From the NCBI GenBank assembly GCA_003513845.1, contig DOTB01000070.1, forward strand, positions 1 through 27,719: a stretch of DNA of 27,719 bases, read 5' to 3'. Made by a program: the position numbers and the translations under genes. Under the pieces are notes generated by a model, which was not told where the DNA came from, made no database searches, and worked only from the letters and a program-made list of their open reading frames with translations. The number at the start of each line of letters is the position of its first letter. Within the stretch, counting starts at the first letter, position 1. This document shows, in pieces, positions 6,983 through 15,567 of the stretch. Source of the stretch: Candidatus Atribacteria bacterium. Its GTDB lineage: Bacteria; Atribacterota; Phoenicimicrobiia; Phoenicimicrobiales; Phoenicimicrobiaceae.

Positions 6983-8560
6983 TTACAGTTCTTTTTTTAC
7001 ATTCGAATTACCATTATATTCTTTCTGTAAAGCAATTAGATTTAACATTTTCTCAGTTGCTTCTATGGCAGCTAATACCTGATCAGGATTAATTCCTTTG
7101 GTAATAAATATTTTTTTGTTTGCCATCTCCCAAGTAATAACACATTGTACCAAAGCATCTGTCTTCCCTCCTGGAGGTATGCTAACAGTATAATCTAAAA
7201 GACTTGGTAGGGGATAATCTATTTTTTTGGCAATCTTCCTAATAGTATTCATAAAGGCATCGTATCCTCCATCCCCTTGAGCAATTTCCTCTAATTCCAA
7301 CTTTTTATTTTGTTCACCCTTTCGGTAAAGCAATTTAATTATAGCAGTAGATTTCAATTCTGTACTGGTAATTATATTACATGATTTTAGTTCAAAATAT
7401 TTTTTTTGTGGTGTTTCTAGAACATCTGAAATAATATAAGGTAAATCTCCTGCTGAAATAATTTCTTTTCTATCAGCAAGTTCAATAATCCTTTCTAGAA
7501 CAAGTTTCTTTTGCTTCTTGTTTAGCTTAATCCCAATTTCTTCTAAGTTATATTCTAAATTAGATTTTCCACTTAATTTACCTAAAGAATATTGTCTTTT
7601 ACGCCTAAATCGATCAGGTGATAGTTTACTATTGTAAAGATTCCCCTTTCTATCACCATCTGCATGAATCCCTGCTGTTTGAGTGAAGACATTAGAACCA
7701 CATATAGGTTTATTAAAAGCTATTCGATAACCAGTAAAGGATTCAACTGTTTTGCTAGCATAAACTAATTGTTTTTCTTTTATTCCTGTTTTTATTTTTA
7801 AAAAATCATGAAGCCCCACAATTACCTCATCCAAAGAAGAGTTACCGGCTCGTTCTCCCATTCCATTAACTGTACAATGTATTCCTTTTACCCCCGCTTC
7901 TACTGCCGCTAAAGTATTTGCAGTAGCTAAGCCGTAATCATTGTGAGCGTGAAAATCAAAATGAAGTCTAGGATATACTGATATTATTTCTTTAATAAAT
8001 TGAAAAACTTGAGACGGATAAAGAATTCCGAGCGTATCCGGCAACATGAATCGTTTTATTTGTTCATTTTTAAGATTATCTAATAGATAATAAAAATAAT
8101 CTTTAGAATAAAGCATCCCATTTGACCAATCTTCAAAATAAATATTACAGGTAATCCCTTTTTGATTAGCATACTTAACGGTCTTCTTTATGTCCTGAAG
8201 ATGTTGTTCTTTAGTTTTTCTCAACTGTTTAGTTAAGTGATTAATCGAGCCTTTGGCAAGAATATTTATTACTTTCCCACCCAAATTGTAAATCCAATCG
8301 ACCGATTCAGTCTTATCTACAAAGCCTAAAACCTCTATTCTTCCAGCACAGTTAGCCTTTTCAGCCCACTCAAGTATCTTAGCTACTGAATGTTCTTCAC
8401 CTTTACTTACTTTAGTACTAGCAATTTCAATCCGATCTACTTTTACATCTCCTAATAAAATTTGGGCAAGAGCTAATTTTTCTGAAGGGGAATAACTTAC
8501 CCCCTTCATCTGCTCTCCATCCCTTAGAGTAGTATCCATTATTTCTATTCTTTTAGTCAC
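6983..8560 (-). CDS. cimA: (R)-citramalate synthase, Leptospira type
   Basis: This 525-residue member of the isopropylmalate/homocitrate synthase family most resembles Leptospira citramalate synthase. That enzyme condenses pyruvate and acetyl-CoA to start threonine-independent isoleucine synthesis. Catalytic and metal residues are in place: R13 and D14 (TLRDGEQ), E143, H204 and H206 (HAHND), and H299 (TAGIHADG). The pyruvate-pocket residues of the Leptospira enzyme (Leu81, Leu104, Tyr144) correspond to L78, L101 and Y141 here with a constant shift of three, which favours pyruvate over 2-oxoisovalerate. The C-terminal regulatory domain (about 390-510, with GDGGYDAFMN and PPGGKTDALVQC) is complete, so isoleucine feedback is likely. 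Start is GTG. The alternative, a second isopropylmalate synthase, is less likely because leuA sits immediately upstream. Confidence 0.85.
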   Translation of the reverse strand: MTKRIEIMDTTLRDGEQMKGVSYSPSEKLALAQILLGDVKVDRIEIASTKVSKGEEHSVAKILEWAEKANCAGRIEVLGFVDKTESVDWIYNLGGKVINILAKGSINHLTKQLRKTKEQHLQDIKKTVKYANQKGITCNIYFEDWSNGMLYSKDYFYYLLDNLKNEQIKRFMLPDTLGILYPSQVFQFIKEIISVYPRLHFDFHAHNDYGLATANTLAAVEAGVKGIHCTVNGMGERAGNSSLDEVIVGLHDFLKIKTGIKEKQLVYASKTVESFTGYRIAFNKPICGSNVFTQTAGIHADGDRKGNLYNSKLSPDRFRRKRQYSLGKLSGKSNLEYNLEEIGIKLNKKQKKLVLERIIELADRKEIISAGDLPYIISDVLETPQKKYFELKSCNIITSTELKSTAIIKLLYRKGEQNKKLELEEIAQGDGGYDAFMNTIRKIAKKIDYPLPSLLDYTVSIPPGGKTDALVQCVITWEMANKKIFITKGINPDQVLAAIEATEKMLNLIALQKEYNGNSNVKKEL

Positions 8561-8690
8561 TTTTTAAATCACACCCTTTATTTATTCGTTAGTTTTAAAT
8601 ACAAAATACTAAAGTGGTTTTTAGGTAAAAATCGGTTTTAAGTCTACAGTTTATGTTATCTTACGTTATTGCCACGAATCTAGTATAGGA

Positions 8691-8731
8691 ATCGAATTTA
8701 TTCGATCCAAAACGGTTCAATAAATCGAACC
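8691..8731. repeat. Pair of small palindromes between leuA and cimA
   Basis: ATCGAATTTATTCGAT (8691-8706) is a perfect palindrome. GGTTCAATAAATCGAACC (8714-8731) is a second, near-perfect one, followed by CCTACATTA as at 5634. The shared trailing motif suggests both places carry members of one REP-like family. They fall in the 265-nt leuA-cimA gap. Confidence 0.4.
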
Positions 8732-8788
8732 CCTACATTAATTCAGCGATAAGTTTCCCCTGTTTTTGCTTAACCTATCCCCTATTAA

Positions 8789-8815
8789 CGACTAACGACT
8801 ATTCACTATCGACTA
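8789..8815. repeat. 27-nt dispersed repeat, copy 2
   Basis: This is identical, in reverse complement, to 3193-3219. It lies just after the leuA stop codon. The CGACTA-rich sequence extends a little on both sides. The two copies have opposite orientations relative to the genes. Confidence 0.6.
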
Positions 8816-8825
8816 TACTAACCAA

Positions 8826-10364
8826 CTAACAATGAGCAGTTGAAACTGAATTACTAACCATTCTATTTATAGCATTAAGATAAGCCTGGATGCTTGCCTC
8901 TAAAGTATCAGTACTTGTACTCCTACCTGTAAAGACATTCCCTTTTTCGTCCTTTATCTTCACAATAGCCTCTCCCTGGGCATCCTTTCCTCTGGTTAAA
9001 GCCTGCACATTGTAATCTATCAATTTTAATTTCAATTTAGTAATTCGATCTATTGCCCTAAACGATGCATCTACCGGACCATCTCCACAGGCTGCATCTT
9101 CTAAATGTTGTTTATTTTGATATAATAATCTAATTGTGGCGGTTGGCAAAGTTCTATTGCCAGTATTAACATGAAAATACTCTAATTTAAAGACCTCAGG
9201 AATTTGACCCATTACCTCTTCGGAAACAATAGCTTCCAAATCTTCAATAAAAATTTCCTTCTTTTTATCCGCTACTATTTTAAATCTTTCAAACACTTCA
9301 TTTAATTTCTCTTTGTCTAAATCATAGCCCATTTCTTCCAATCTATTTTTAAGGGCATTCCTTCCTGAGTGTTTTCCCAGGACTAAACTACTTTTCTCCA
9401 GACCTATTGACTGAGGAGTCATAATTTCATAAGTAGTGCGTTCTTTTAAAATCCCATCCTGGTGAATTCCTGCTTCATGGGCAAAGGCATTCTTCCCCAC
9501 TATTGCTTTATTAGGCTGAACTGTAAACCCAGTTAATTTGCTCACTAATCTACTAATAGGATATATCTGAGTAGTATTGATTTGGGTAACCTTTTGATAG
9601 ACATCATTTCTGGTCTTTAAAGCCATCACAATTTCTTCTAAAGAAGCATTACCTGCCCTCTCTCCAATCCCATTTATAGTGCACTCTACCTGAGTAGCCC
9701 CATTTTTTATAGCCTCTAAAGAATTAGCCACTGCCAACCCTAAATCATTATGGCAATGCACGCTAATAATTGCTTTTTCAATATTAGGAACATTTCCTTT
9801 AATATCTTTTATCAGTCTACCAAATTCTTCCGGTTGGGCATATCCCACTGTATCAGGTATATTTATTATAGTAGCACCAACTTTGATTACTTCTTCAAAA
9901 ATTCTGTACAAAAATTCTTTTTCACTCCTGCTTGCATCTTCTGCTGAGAACTCAACTTCTGGACAAAGTTTGCTAGCATATTTAACTGCTTCCACTGCTT
10001 GCTCTAAAACTTGTTCTGGAGTAAGTTGTAGTTTACTTTTCATATGAATGGGAGAAGTCGCTATAAAGGTATGGATTCGTGGTCTCTCAGAATATTTTAC
10101 CGCCTCCCAGGCTTGTTCAATATCTTTTTTCACCGCACGAGCTAAACCTGCAATCGTACATCCTCTAATGGTTTGAGCTATTAATTTTACTCCTTCAAAG
10201 TCACCAGGGGAAGCAATGGGAAATCCAGCTTCGATCACATCTACATTAAGTTTTTCTAAATGTTTAGCTACTTCTAACTTTTCATAGGTATTAAGAGATG
10301 CCCCAGGACATTGTTCCCCATCTCGAAGAGTGGTATCAAAAATTATTATTCTATCTTCCATCAT
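8826..10364 (-). CDS. leuA: 2-isopropylmalate synthase
   Basis: LeuA condenses acetyl-CoA with 2-oxoisovalerate, the first committed step of leucine synthesis. The 512-residue length is typical of the bacterial LeuA type 1 family. The N-terminal TIM barrel shows [17 protein letters not shown], with catalytic R14 and D15, then [12 protein letters not shown], the metal-binding [15 protein letters not shown], and [34 protein letters not shown] marks the linker domain. The regulatory domain (about residues 385-510) contains [14 protein letters not shown] and supports leucine feedback inhibition. The gene lies between pheA and the citramalate synthase in the ilvB transcript. A tandem ATG-ATG follows AAGGAGAGAGA, and either could be the start. 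No leuB, leuC or leuD is in the window. Confidence 0.96.
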   Translation of the reverse strand: MMEDRIIIFDTTLRDGEQCPGASLNTYEKLEVAKHLEKLNVDVIEAGFPIASPGDFEGVKLIAQTIRGCTIAGLARAVKKDIEQAWEAVKYSERPRIHTFIATSPIHMKSKLQLTPEQVLEQAVEAVKYASKLCPEVEFSAEDASRSEKEFLYRIFEEVIKVGATIINIPDTVGYAQPEEFGRLIKDIKGNVPNIEKAIISVHCHNDLGLAVANSLEAIKNGATQVECTINGIGERAGNASLEEIVMALKTRNDVYQKVTQINTTQIYPISRLVSKLTGFTVQPNKAIVGKNAFAHEAGIHQDGILKERTTYEIMTPQSIGLEKSSLVLGKHSGRNALKNRLEEMGYDLDKEKLNEVFERFKIVADKKKEIFIEDLEAIVSEEVMGQIPEVFKLEYFHVNTGNRTLPTATIRLLYQNKQHLEDAACGDGPVDASFRAIDRITKLKLKLIDYNVQALTRGKDAQGEAIVKIKDEKGNVFTGRSTSTDTLEASIQAYLNAINRMVSNSVSTAHC

Positions 10365-10486
10365 TCTCTCTCCTTCTTTTTAATAAATTTAATTTTTTAC
10401 TAATCTTTTCTAATTTTCTAAGAAGAAGTCTAAAGAAAAAGTGACTAATTACCCAAAGTTTTTTCATAATCCTTCTTTTAAATATT

Positions 10487-11314
10487 TTATTCCATTTCAG
10501 AATAGTAGGTCCCAATTACTTTAACAAAGGTAGTATGTTTCTTTAATTGCTCTAAAGTTTCCTGAGCGCTCTGTTCAAATAAACCTTTTTCAAAATCTGT
10601 ATAAAAAATATATTCCCAGGGTTTCTGTTTACTGGGTCGTGATTCTAATCGAGTTAAGTTAATATCTCGTAGTGCAAACTCTTTAAGACATTTATAAAGT
10701 GCCCCTGGTCTACTTACTACTGCAAAAATAATAGAAGTCTTATTACACTTAGGATCAGTAGATACTTCAGGAGATAACACTAAAAAACGAGTATAGTTAT
10801 GTTTATTATCCTGTATCCCCTTTTTTATTATTTTTAAGACATAAAGTTCTGCTGCCCAATTACTAGCAATAGCAGCAACATTACTTTCCTTTAAACCTTT
10901 AATCATTTTTACACTTCCAGCTGTATCATATACCGGGATTATCTGACAATGGGGTAAATTTTTTGATAAAAAACCTTCACATTGAGCCAGGGCCTGGGGA
11001 TGAGAATACACTTTCTCAATTAATTTAAAATCAATCTCATCTTTGGTTATTAAACAATGCTCGACCTTTAACTTTACTTCTCCCACAGCAAATAATTTCT
11101 CGTGTAATAGAAGGTCATGCGCTTCATTTATCCCACCGGTCTGAGAATTTTCTATTGGTAAAATACCGTAATCAGCCTCTTTGTTATTTACCTTCCAGAA
11201 TATTTCCCCAAAAGTCTTGCAAAGTACAGGTTTAATAAAAGGTCCAAAATATTTAATCGCCGCAATCTCACTAAAAGCTCCTCTTTCTCCCTGAAATGCA
11301 ACTCTATTTTTCAA
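10487..11314 (-). CDS. pheA: Prephenate dehydratase
   Basis: The 275-residue enzyme converts prephenate to phenylpyruvate in phenylalanine synthesis. The catalytic domain occupies about residues 1-185: VAFQGERGAFSEIAA, YGILPIENSQTGGINEAHDLL, VYSHPQALAQCEGFL, and the NYTRFLVLS motif whose Thr-Arg-Phe is catalytic in this family. An ACT domain follows (about 192-275). Its GALYKCLKEFALRDINLTRLESRP carries the GAL and ESRP motifs that form the phenylalanine feedback site. No chorismate mutase domain is fused. Its position between ilvC and leuA is unusual, since it shares no substrate with the branched-chain pathway. A MITE-like element fills the gap between ilvC and this gene. Confidence 0.95.
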   Translation of the reverse strand: MKNRVAFQGERGAFSEIAAIKYFGPFIKPVLCKTFGEIFWKVNNKEADYGILPIENSQTGGINEAHDLLLHEKLFAVGEVKLKVEHCLITKDEIDFKLIEKVYSHPQALAQCEGFLSKNLPHCQIIPVYDTAGSVKMIKGLKESNVAAIASNWAAELYVLKIIKKGIQDNKHNYTRFLVLSPEVSTDPKCNKTSIIFAVVSRPGALYKCLKEFALRDINLTRLESRPSKQKPWEYIFYTDFEKGLFEQSAQETLEQLKKHTTFVKVIGTYYSEME

Positions 11315-11379
11315 TTTCCTTACCTCGTTTGTTAATTTATCAATCGGCCAATTGCCAATCCACCAATTAAATTAGTAGT

Positions 11380-11599
11380 CAGCATATCGTATTGCGTAAA
11401 TAGTCACCCAGTTGCCCTGTTTGCCAGTTAACCAGTTAATTCTAATAATTAATTTTAAATACAAATTCTAAATTTAAATTATGAGAGTTAATAACTGATA
11501 CATTTAACCAAAATATTTTTAATTCTTAAACCGGGCAACCGATAAACTGGCTAGCTGGCTAGCCATCTTAACGCAATACTCGATACTCAATACGCAATA
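11380..11599. mobile_element. MITE-like intergenic element, copy 1
   Basis: The ilvC-pheA gap holds an imperfect-palindromic element with no ORF. Its outer ends are inverted repeats: TATCGTATTGCGTAA on the left (about 11385) and TTAACGCAATACTCGATA on the right (about 11570-11587). Inside lie GTTTGCCAGTTAACCAGTT and, inverted, AACCGGGCAACCGATAAACTGG. A diverged relative lies at 18535-18735. The element ends directly against the ilvC stop codon, so transcription must pass through it. Confidence 0.5.
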
Positions 11600-12595
11600 C
11601 TATTCTTCTATCCAGGGCATCATACTGCGTAACTCTTTTCCTACTTTTTCAATTAAATAATTTGCCTCTTTGTTCCGCATTGCCCTATAATAAGGCCTTC
11701 CTGCTTGATTCTCCAGAATCCAATCTTTAGCAAATTCTCCATTCTGTATTTCTGTTAATACTTTCTTCATTTCTTTACGGGTTTCTTCATTGATTATTCT
11801 TTTTCCCACCTTTAAATCCCCGTATTCGGCAGTATTACTAACATTATCGCGCATATAAGTAATTCCACCCTTATAGATTAAATCAACTATTAATTTTAAT
11901 TCATTAAGACATTCAAAATAGGCAATTTCTGGTTGATACCCTGCTTCTACTAAGATATCAAAACCTGCCTGGATTAAAGCAGTAACGCCACCACAAAGTA
12001 CTGTTTGTTCACCAAATAGATCAGTTTCAGTCTCTTCTTTGAATGTGGTTTCAATGGTCCCTGCCCTGGTTCCTCCAATGGCTTGCGAATAGGCTAAACC
12101 AATCTCTTTCGCCTTACCTGAGTAATCCTGATATATGGCTATTAAATTAGGGACACCTTTACCTTGAAGATACATCTCTCTTACCAGGCGACCAGGGCCC
12201 TTGGGAGCCACCATAATTACATCCACATTCTGAGGAGGAACTATCTGACCAAAATGGATATTAAACCCATGAGAAAACATTAAGACATTGCCTTCTTTTA
12301 AATTCTCTTCAATTCCTTTTTGGCAATAGACCTTAGCTTGAACTTCATCTGGAATCAATATTTGAACAATATCACCAACCTTAGCCGCTTCAGAAATGCT
12401 CATTACCTTTAATCCATCTTTTTCTACCAAATTAAATGATTTACTCCCTTCACGCAGACCTACTACTACTTTTATTCCGCTATTATGCAAGTTAAGAGCT
12501 TGTGCTCTTCCTTGACTTCCATAGCCAATAACTGCCACAGTCTTTCCTTCTAAGTATTCTTTCTTTACATCCTGGTCATAATAAATCTTTGCCAT
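11600..12595 (-). CDS. ilvC: Ketol-acid reductoisomerase
   Basis: IlvC isomerises and reduces acetolactate or acetohydroxybutyrate in valine/leucine and isoleucine synthesis. The 331 residues match the short class I enzyme. The N-terminal Rossmann domain contains [17 protein letters not shown] (about residues 20-36) and the cofactor loop [11 protein letters not shown]48, S51 and S53 fit NADPH-preferring members, although this is inferred. [13 protein letters not shown] and the C-terminal knotted domain with [16 protein letters not shown] follow, where the acidic residues bind the two Mg2+ ions. [17 protein letters not shown] and NTAEYGDL complete the active site. A strong ribosome binding site, AAGGAGG, precedes the ATG. 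It is third in the ilvB-ilvN-ilvC order. Confidence 0.97.
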   Translation of the reverse strand: MAKIYYDQDVKKEYLEGKTVAVIGYGSQGRAQALNLHNSGIKVVVGLREGSKSFNLVEKDGLKVMSISEAAKVGDIVQILIPDEVQAKVYCQKGIEENLKEGNVLMFSHGFNIHFGQIVPPQNVDVIMVAPKGPGRLVREMYLQGKGVPNLIAIYQDYSGKAKEIGLAYSQAIGGTRAGTIETTFKEETETDLFGEQTVLCGGVTALIQAGFDILVEAGYQPEIAYFECLNELKLIVDLIYKGGITYMRDNVSNTAEYGDLKVGKRIINEETRKEMKKVLTEIQNGEFAKDWILENQAGRPYYRAMRNKEANYLIEKVGKELRSMMPWIEE

Positions 12596-12701
12596 CTTTC
12601 TAATCCTCCTTTTTATTTTGGCATTATTTTGTTAAAACTTAAAAATTATTATGGAATCATACTCTTAATTATACTATTCTTTATATTTTAATAAAAAATT
12701 T

Positions 12702-13214
12702 CTATTCATCTTGTTTCTTCGAAGTAGATATGTCTCTACTCCCTCTGGAAAGAGCAATTTTCCCAGTCCGAACCACCTCTTTTAAACCGAAAGGCCTTAA
12801 CAATTCTATTAGAGCATTCACTTTATCCTCTGTACCGGTAGTTTCAATAGTCATAATTTGATTGTTTACATCGATTATCTTAGCTCTAAAGATGTCTACC
12901 ATTTGTATTATCTCTGAACGAATGGGTAAAGAATTAGTATTTACCTTAATTAAAGCCAATTCCCTTTCAACTGAATTTTGGAACTGAAGATCTCTAACTT
13001 TAATAACATCGATTAATTTATTAAGTTGCTTGGTTATCTGCTCCAAAACTCTTTCATCCCCTTCGACTACAATAGTCATTCTGGAAATACCGGTCTTCTC
13101 TGTATGCCCAACAGCAAGACTTTCAATATTAAAACCTCGTCGAGTAAATAAACTTGCTACTTTCGCCAGGATACCTGGATAGTCCTTTACCAATACCGCA
13201 ATAGTATGTCTCAT
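12702..13214 (-). CDS. ilvN: Acetolactate synthase small (regulatory) subunit
   Basis: The 170-residue protein is the regulatory subunit of acetohydroxyacid synthase, which stimulates the catalytic subunit and confers valine feedback. An ACT domain spans about residues 3-75 (TIAVLVKDYPGILAKVASLFTRRGFNIESLAVG) and ends with HTEKTGISRMTIVVEG. The C-terminal domain (about 80-160) contains RELALIKV and ELLRPFGLKEVVRTGKIALSRG, the conserved tail of the family. Two bases separate it from the ilvB stop codon, and its Shine-Dalgarno GGAG lies within the ilvB stop region, so translation is probably coupled. Length is normal for the IlvH/IlvN group of Gram-positive type. Confidence 0.96.
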   Translation of the reverse strand: MRHTIAVLVKDYPGILAKVASLFTRRGFNIESLAVGHTEKTGISRMTIVVEGDERVLEQITKQLNKLIDVIKVRDLQFQNSVERELALIKVNTNSLPIRSEIIQMVDIFRAKIIDVNNQIMTIETTGTEDKVNALIELLRPFGLKEVVRTGKIALSRGSRDISTSKKQDE

Positions 13215-13216
13215 AA

Positions 13217-14887
13217 TTAATCAACTCCTAACATTTCAGATACAGATGAGCCAGGAGGCACCATAGGAAAGACATTCTCCTCCCCAGGAACAAGGCAATC
13301 AATTAAAACAAATTTATTTAAAGAGAGAGCTTCGGTTAATGCAGGATACAGCTCTTGTTTCTTGCTTACCCTAATTGCGGTTCCCCCATAGGCCTCCACT
13401 AATTTTACAAAATCTGGGTTACCAACCAAATTGGTCGCAGCATATCTCTTATCAAAAAATAATTCTTGCCACTGTCGTACCATCCCGAGATAACTATTAT
13501 TTATAATAATTACAATAATATTAAGATTATGGCCAATCGCGGTAGCTAACTCTTGCAGATTCATCTGAAAACTACCATCTCCCGAAATACAAACTACTTT
13601 TTTCTCAGGACAACCAATTTTTGCTCCAATAGCTGCCGGAAGACCATAACCCATTGTTCCTAACCCCGCTGAAGAGATAAAGGTGCGGGGTGTAGTATAT
13701 TGATAATACTGGGCAGCCCACATCTGATGTTGCCCTACATCAGTAACTATCACTGCCTTACCCTTGGTAATTTCATAAACCTTTTCTATAACAAATTGCG
13801 GTTTTAATTCTTCGTTATTATCATATTTCAGGGGATACTTTCTTTTCCAATCTTCTATTGTTTCTAACCATTCCATATTTTCTTTTTTATCAACAACCTC
13901 ATTTAACCTTTTTAACACTTTTTTAAGATCTCCTACAATGGGGATATCAGCCGAGACATTCTTCCCGATTTCAGCCGGGTCAATATCTATATGAATCACT
14001 TTAGCCTGTGAACCAAAATCAGCTAATTTTCCAGTAATCCTATCATCAAACCTTGCTCCTAAAGCGATAATCAGATCCGCAACACTGATAGCATAATTTG
14101 CATAAGGTGTACCATGCATACCCAACATTCCTAAAGAAAGGGGATGGGTTTCCGGAAAAGAACCTAATCCCATTAAAGTAGTAGTAACTGGGATATTAGT
14201 CTTAAGAGCTAAATCTCTCAACTCAGAAGAGGCATCAGAAATAATTACTCCTCCCCCTGCAAGGATAATCGGTCTCTTTGCCTCAGCTATGTTTTGCGCC
14301 GCCACCTTGATCTGTTTGATATGTCCATTATAGGTAGGGTTGTAACCTATAACATTAACTTTCTTAGGATACTCAAAATTGGTCTGAGCTAATTGAATAT
14401 CTTTGGGTAAATCTACTAAGACTGGTCCCGGTCTACCTGTTTTAGCAATATAAAAAGCCTGTTTTATAATATCAGCTAAGTCTTCTACCTTTCTTACTAC
14501 ATAATTGTTTTTGGTAATGGAAGAGGTAATTCCACTGCTATATACTTCTTGGAAGGCATCTGTTCCGATTAAGTGAGTAGGAACTTGTCCAGTAAAGGCA
14601 ACCAAAGGAACAGAATCAAGATAAGCATTAGCCAAACCAGTTACCAGATTAGTAGCTCCAGGTCCAGAAGTAGCAATACACACTCCCACTCTACCAGTAG
14701 CCCGAGCATATCCATCAGCAGCATGAGCTGCTCCTTGCTCATGTCTGGTTAGAATATGTCTGATAGAAGGTTCACTATAAAGAACATCATATACAGGCAT
14801 TATAGCCCCACCGGGATAGCCAAAAATTATCTTTACTCCCTCTTTTTTAAGACATTCAATCACAATTTTTGCTCCACTCAACTTCAT
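13217..14887 (-). CDS. ilvB: Acetolactate synthase large (catalytic) subunit
   Basis: This thiamine-diphosphate enzyme joins two pyruvates, or pyruvate and 2-oxobutyrate, at the start of branched-chain synthesis. The N-terminal PYR domain has FGYPGGAIMPVYD and the catalytic glutamate in TRHEQGAAHAADGYARATG. The middle FAD-type domain carries RPIILAGGGV and ALGARFDDRITGK. The C-terminal PP domain has the ThDP/Mg motif beginning GDGSFQMNLQEL and ending in NN. ATG at 14887 gives 556 residues with AAAGGAG 9 nt upstream. The in-frame ATG at 14896 would directly abut that Shine-Dalgarno and is less likely. Expression should be governed by the T-box and ykkC-type leader between 15440 and 14966. Confidence 0.96.
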   Translation of the reverse strand: MKLSGAKIVIECLKKEGVKIIFGYPGGAIMPVYDVLYSEPSIRHILTRHEQGAAHAADGYARATGRVGVCIATSGPGATNLVTGLANAYLDSVPLVAFTGQVPTHLIGTDAFQEVYSSGITSSITKNNYVVRKVEDLADIIKQAFYIAKTGRPGPVLVDLPKDIQLAQTNFEYPKKVNVIGYNPTYNGHIKQIKVAAQNIAEAKRPIILAGGGVIISDASSELRDLALKTNIPVTTTLMGLGSFPETHPLSLGMLGMHGTPYANYAISVADLIIALGARFDDRITGKLADFGSQAKVIHIDIDPAEIGKNVSADIPIVGDLKKVLKRLNEVVDKKENMEWLETIEDWKRKYPLKYDNNEELKPQFVIEKVYEITKGKAVIVTDVGQHQMWAAQYYQYTTPRTFISSAGLGTMGYGLPAAIGAKIGCPEKKVVCISGDGSFQMNLQELATAIGHNLNIIVIIINNSYLGMVRQWQELFFDKRYAATNLVGNPDFVKLVEAYGGTAIRVSKKQELYPALTEALSLNKFVLIDCLVPGEENVFPMVPPGSSVSEMLGVD

Positions 14888-14965
14888 TTTATTCATCTCC
14901 TTTCTTTTATAATTTAATAAATTGTCTATCCATTTTTCATATTCTATTTTACTTTTATATATAAG

Positions 14966-15132
14966 AAGACCCCAACAAATAAATCCATCTTGTTAATTAA
15001 AACAAAAGGGACCTATCCGCTGGGGTCTTTTATACCCACGGTGTAACACCGATACTTCTAATATTGGTGTTTTATGCCACTTGGTCCAGACTCCAATCCT
15101 GATTAATTAGACGGAACCCTAGGCATACTCCC
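14966..15132 (-). promoter_or_regulatory. ykkC subtype-2 riboswitch (ppGpp type likely) before ilvB
   Basis: The RNA from 15132 to 15011 has the ykkC-family core: CUAGGGUUCCG, CUGGACCAAGUGGC, UUACACCG, a UAUGCC/GGCAUA P1 helix, an AACACC/GGUGUU hairpin, and a GGGUAUAAAAGACCCC end followed by GCGGAUAGGU. CCAAGUG and UAGGU point to subtype 2 (ppGpp or PRPP sensors) rather than guanidine. Branched-chain genes favour ppGpp. The aptamer 3' segment AAGACCCCA can instead pair with UGGGGUCUU at 14966-14974 to form a terminator-like stem, so ligand binding would favour read-through. The U-tract is poor. The aptamer begins directly after the U-run of the T-box terminator, so the two sensors act in series. 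Confidence 0.8.
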
Positions 15133-15420
15133 AAAAAAAACAAAAAACTTTCGTCTTTACCTTAGTCCATAAAGACTAAAATAGGGACGAAAGTTGTTCG
15201 TGGTACCACCCTACTTCGACAAAGATAATATTTACTTCTTATTATCCTTATCCTCGTTGGCTATAATAGATAACGCTTTTACAAACGTCACAAGTTACTC
15301 CATTAAAAGTTCACCTGTGCCTAAAATATTGAAGGCGAGATCTTCGACAAACTTATGCTGCCAATTCACACCACCCATTGGCTCTCTTTAGCAATTCAGT
15401 TAGCCTACTTTTCCTTCCAA
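15133..15420 (-). promoter_or_regulatory. T-box leader of the ilvB operon
   Basis: The RNA contains the T-box sequence AGGGUGGUACCACG (15212-15199) that binds the NCCA end of uncharged tRNA. It is followed by a terminator whose outer stem pairs ACUUUCGUC with GACGAAAGU and ends in a long U-run (15143-15133). Upstream lie the Stem I signatures: GAAGG/CCUUC base pairing, AGUA opposite GAA in the specifier loop, AGAGAG and a GGGUGGUGUGAA apical region. The specifier strand reads GAAGAUCUCGCC. CUC (Leu), with a purine after it, or AUC (Ile) could be the codon; I cannot decide which. Either suits ilvB. Confidence 0.9.
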
Positions 15421-15447
15421 AGTTTTATTTTTTATTTATTGTAAAAA

Positions 15448-15476
15448 ACTATACTACAATTAATTCTAAATGTCAA
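15448..15476 (-). promoter_or_regulatory. Promoter of the ilvB leader
   Basis: TTGACA (15476-15471) is followed after 17 bases by TATAGT (15453-15448), a near-consensus housekeeping promoter. Transcription would start near 15440, just ahead of the T-box stem I. The stretch from 15477 to 15567 holds no other feature that I recognise, apart from another TTGACA without a good -10. Confidence 0.75.
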
Positions 15477-15567
15477 GAAAAAAATAAGTGTCAAGTATAT
15501 ATTAGTTCGTTTTCTAAATACCTTTACATTTTCTTCTGCCATCGGAGCTTCCTCTTTTCTGTCATTA

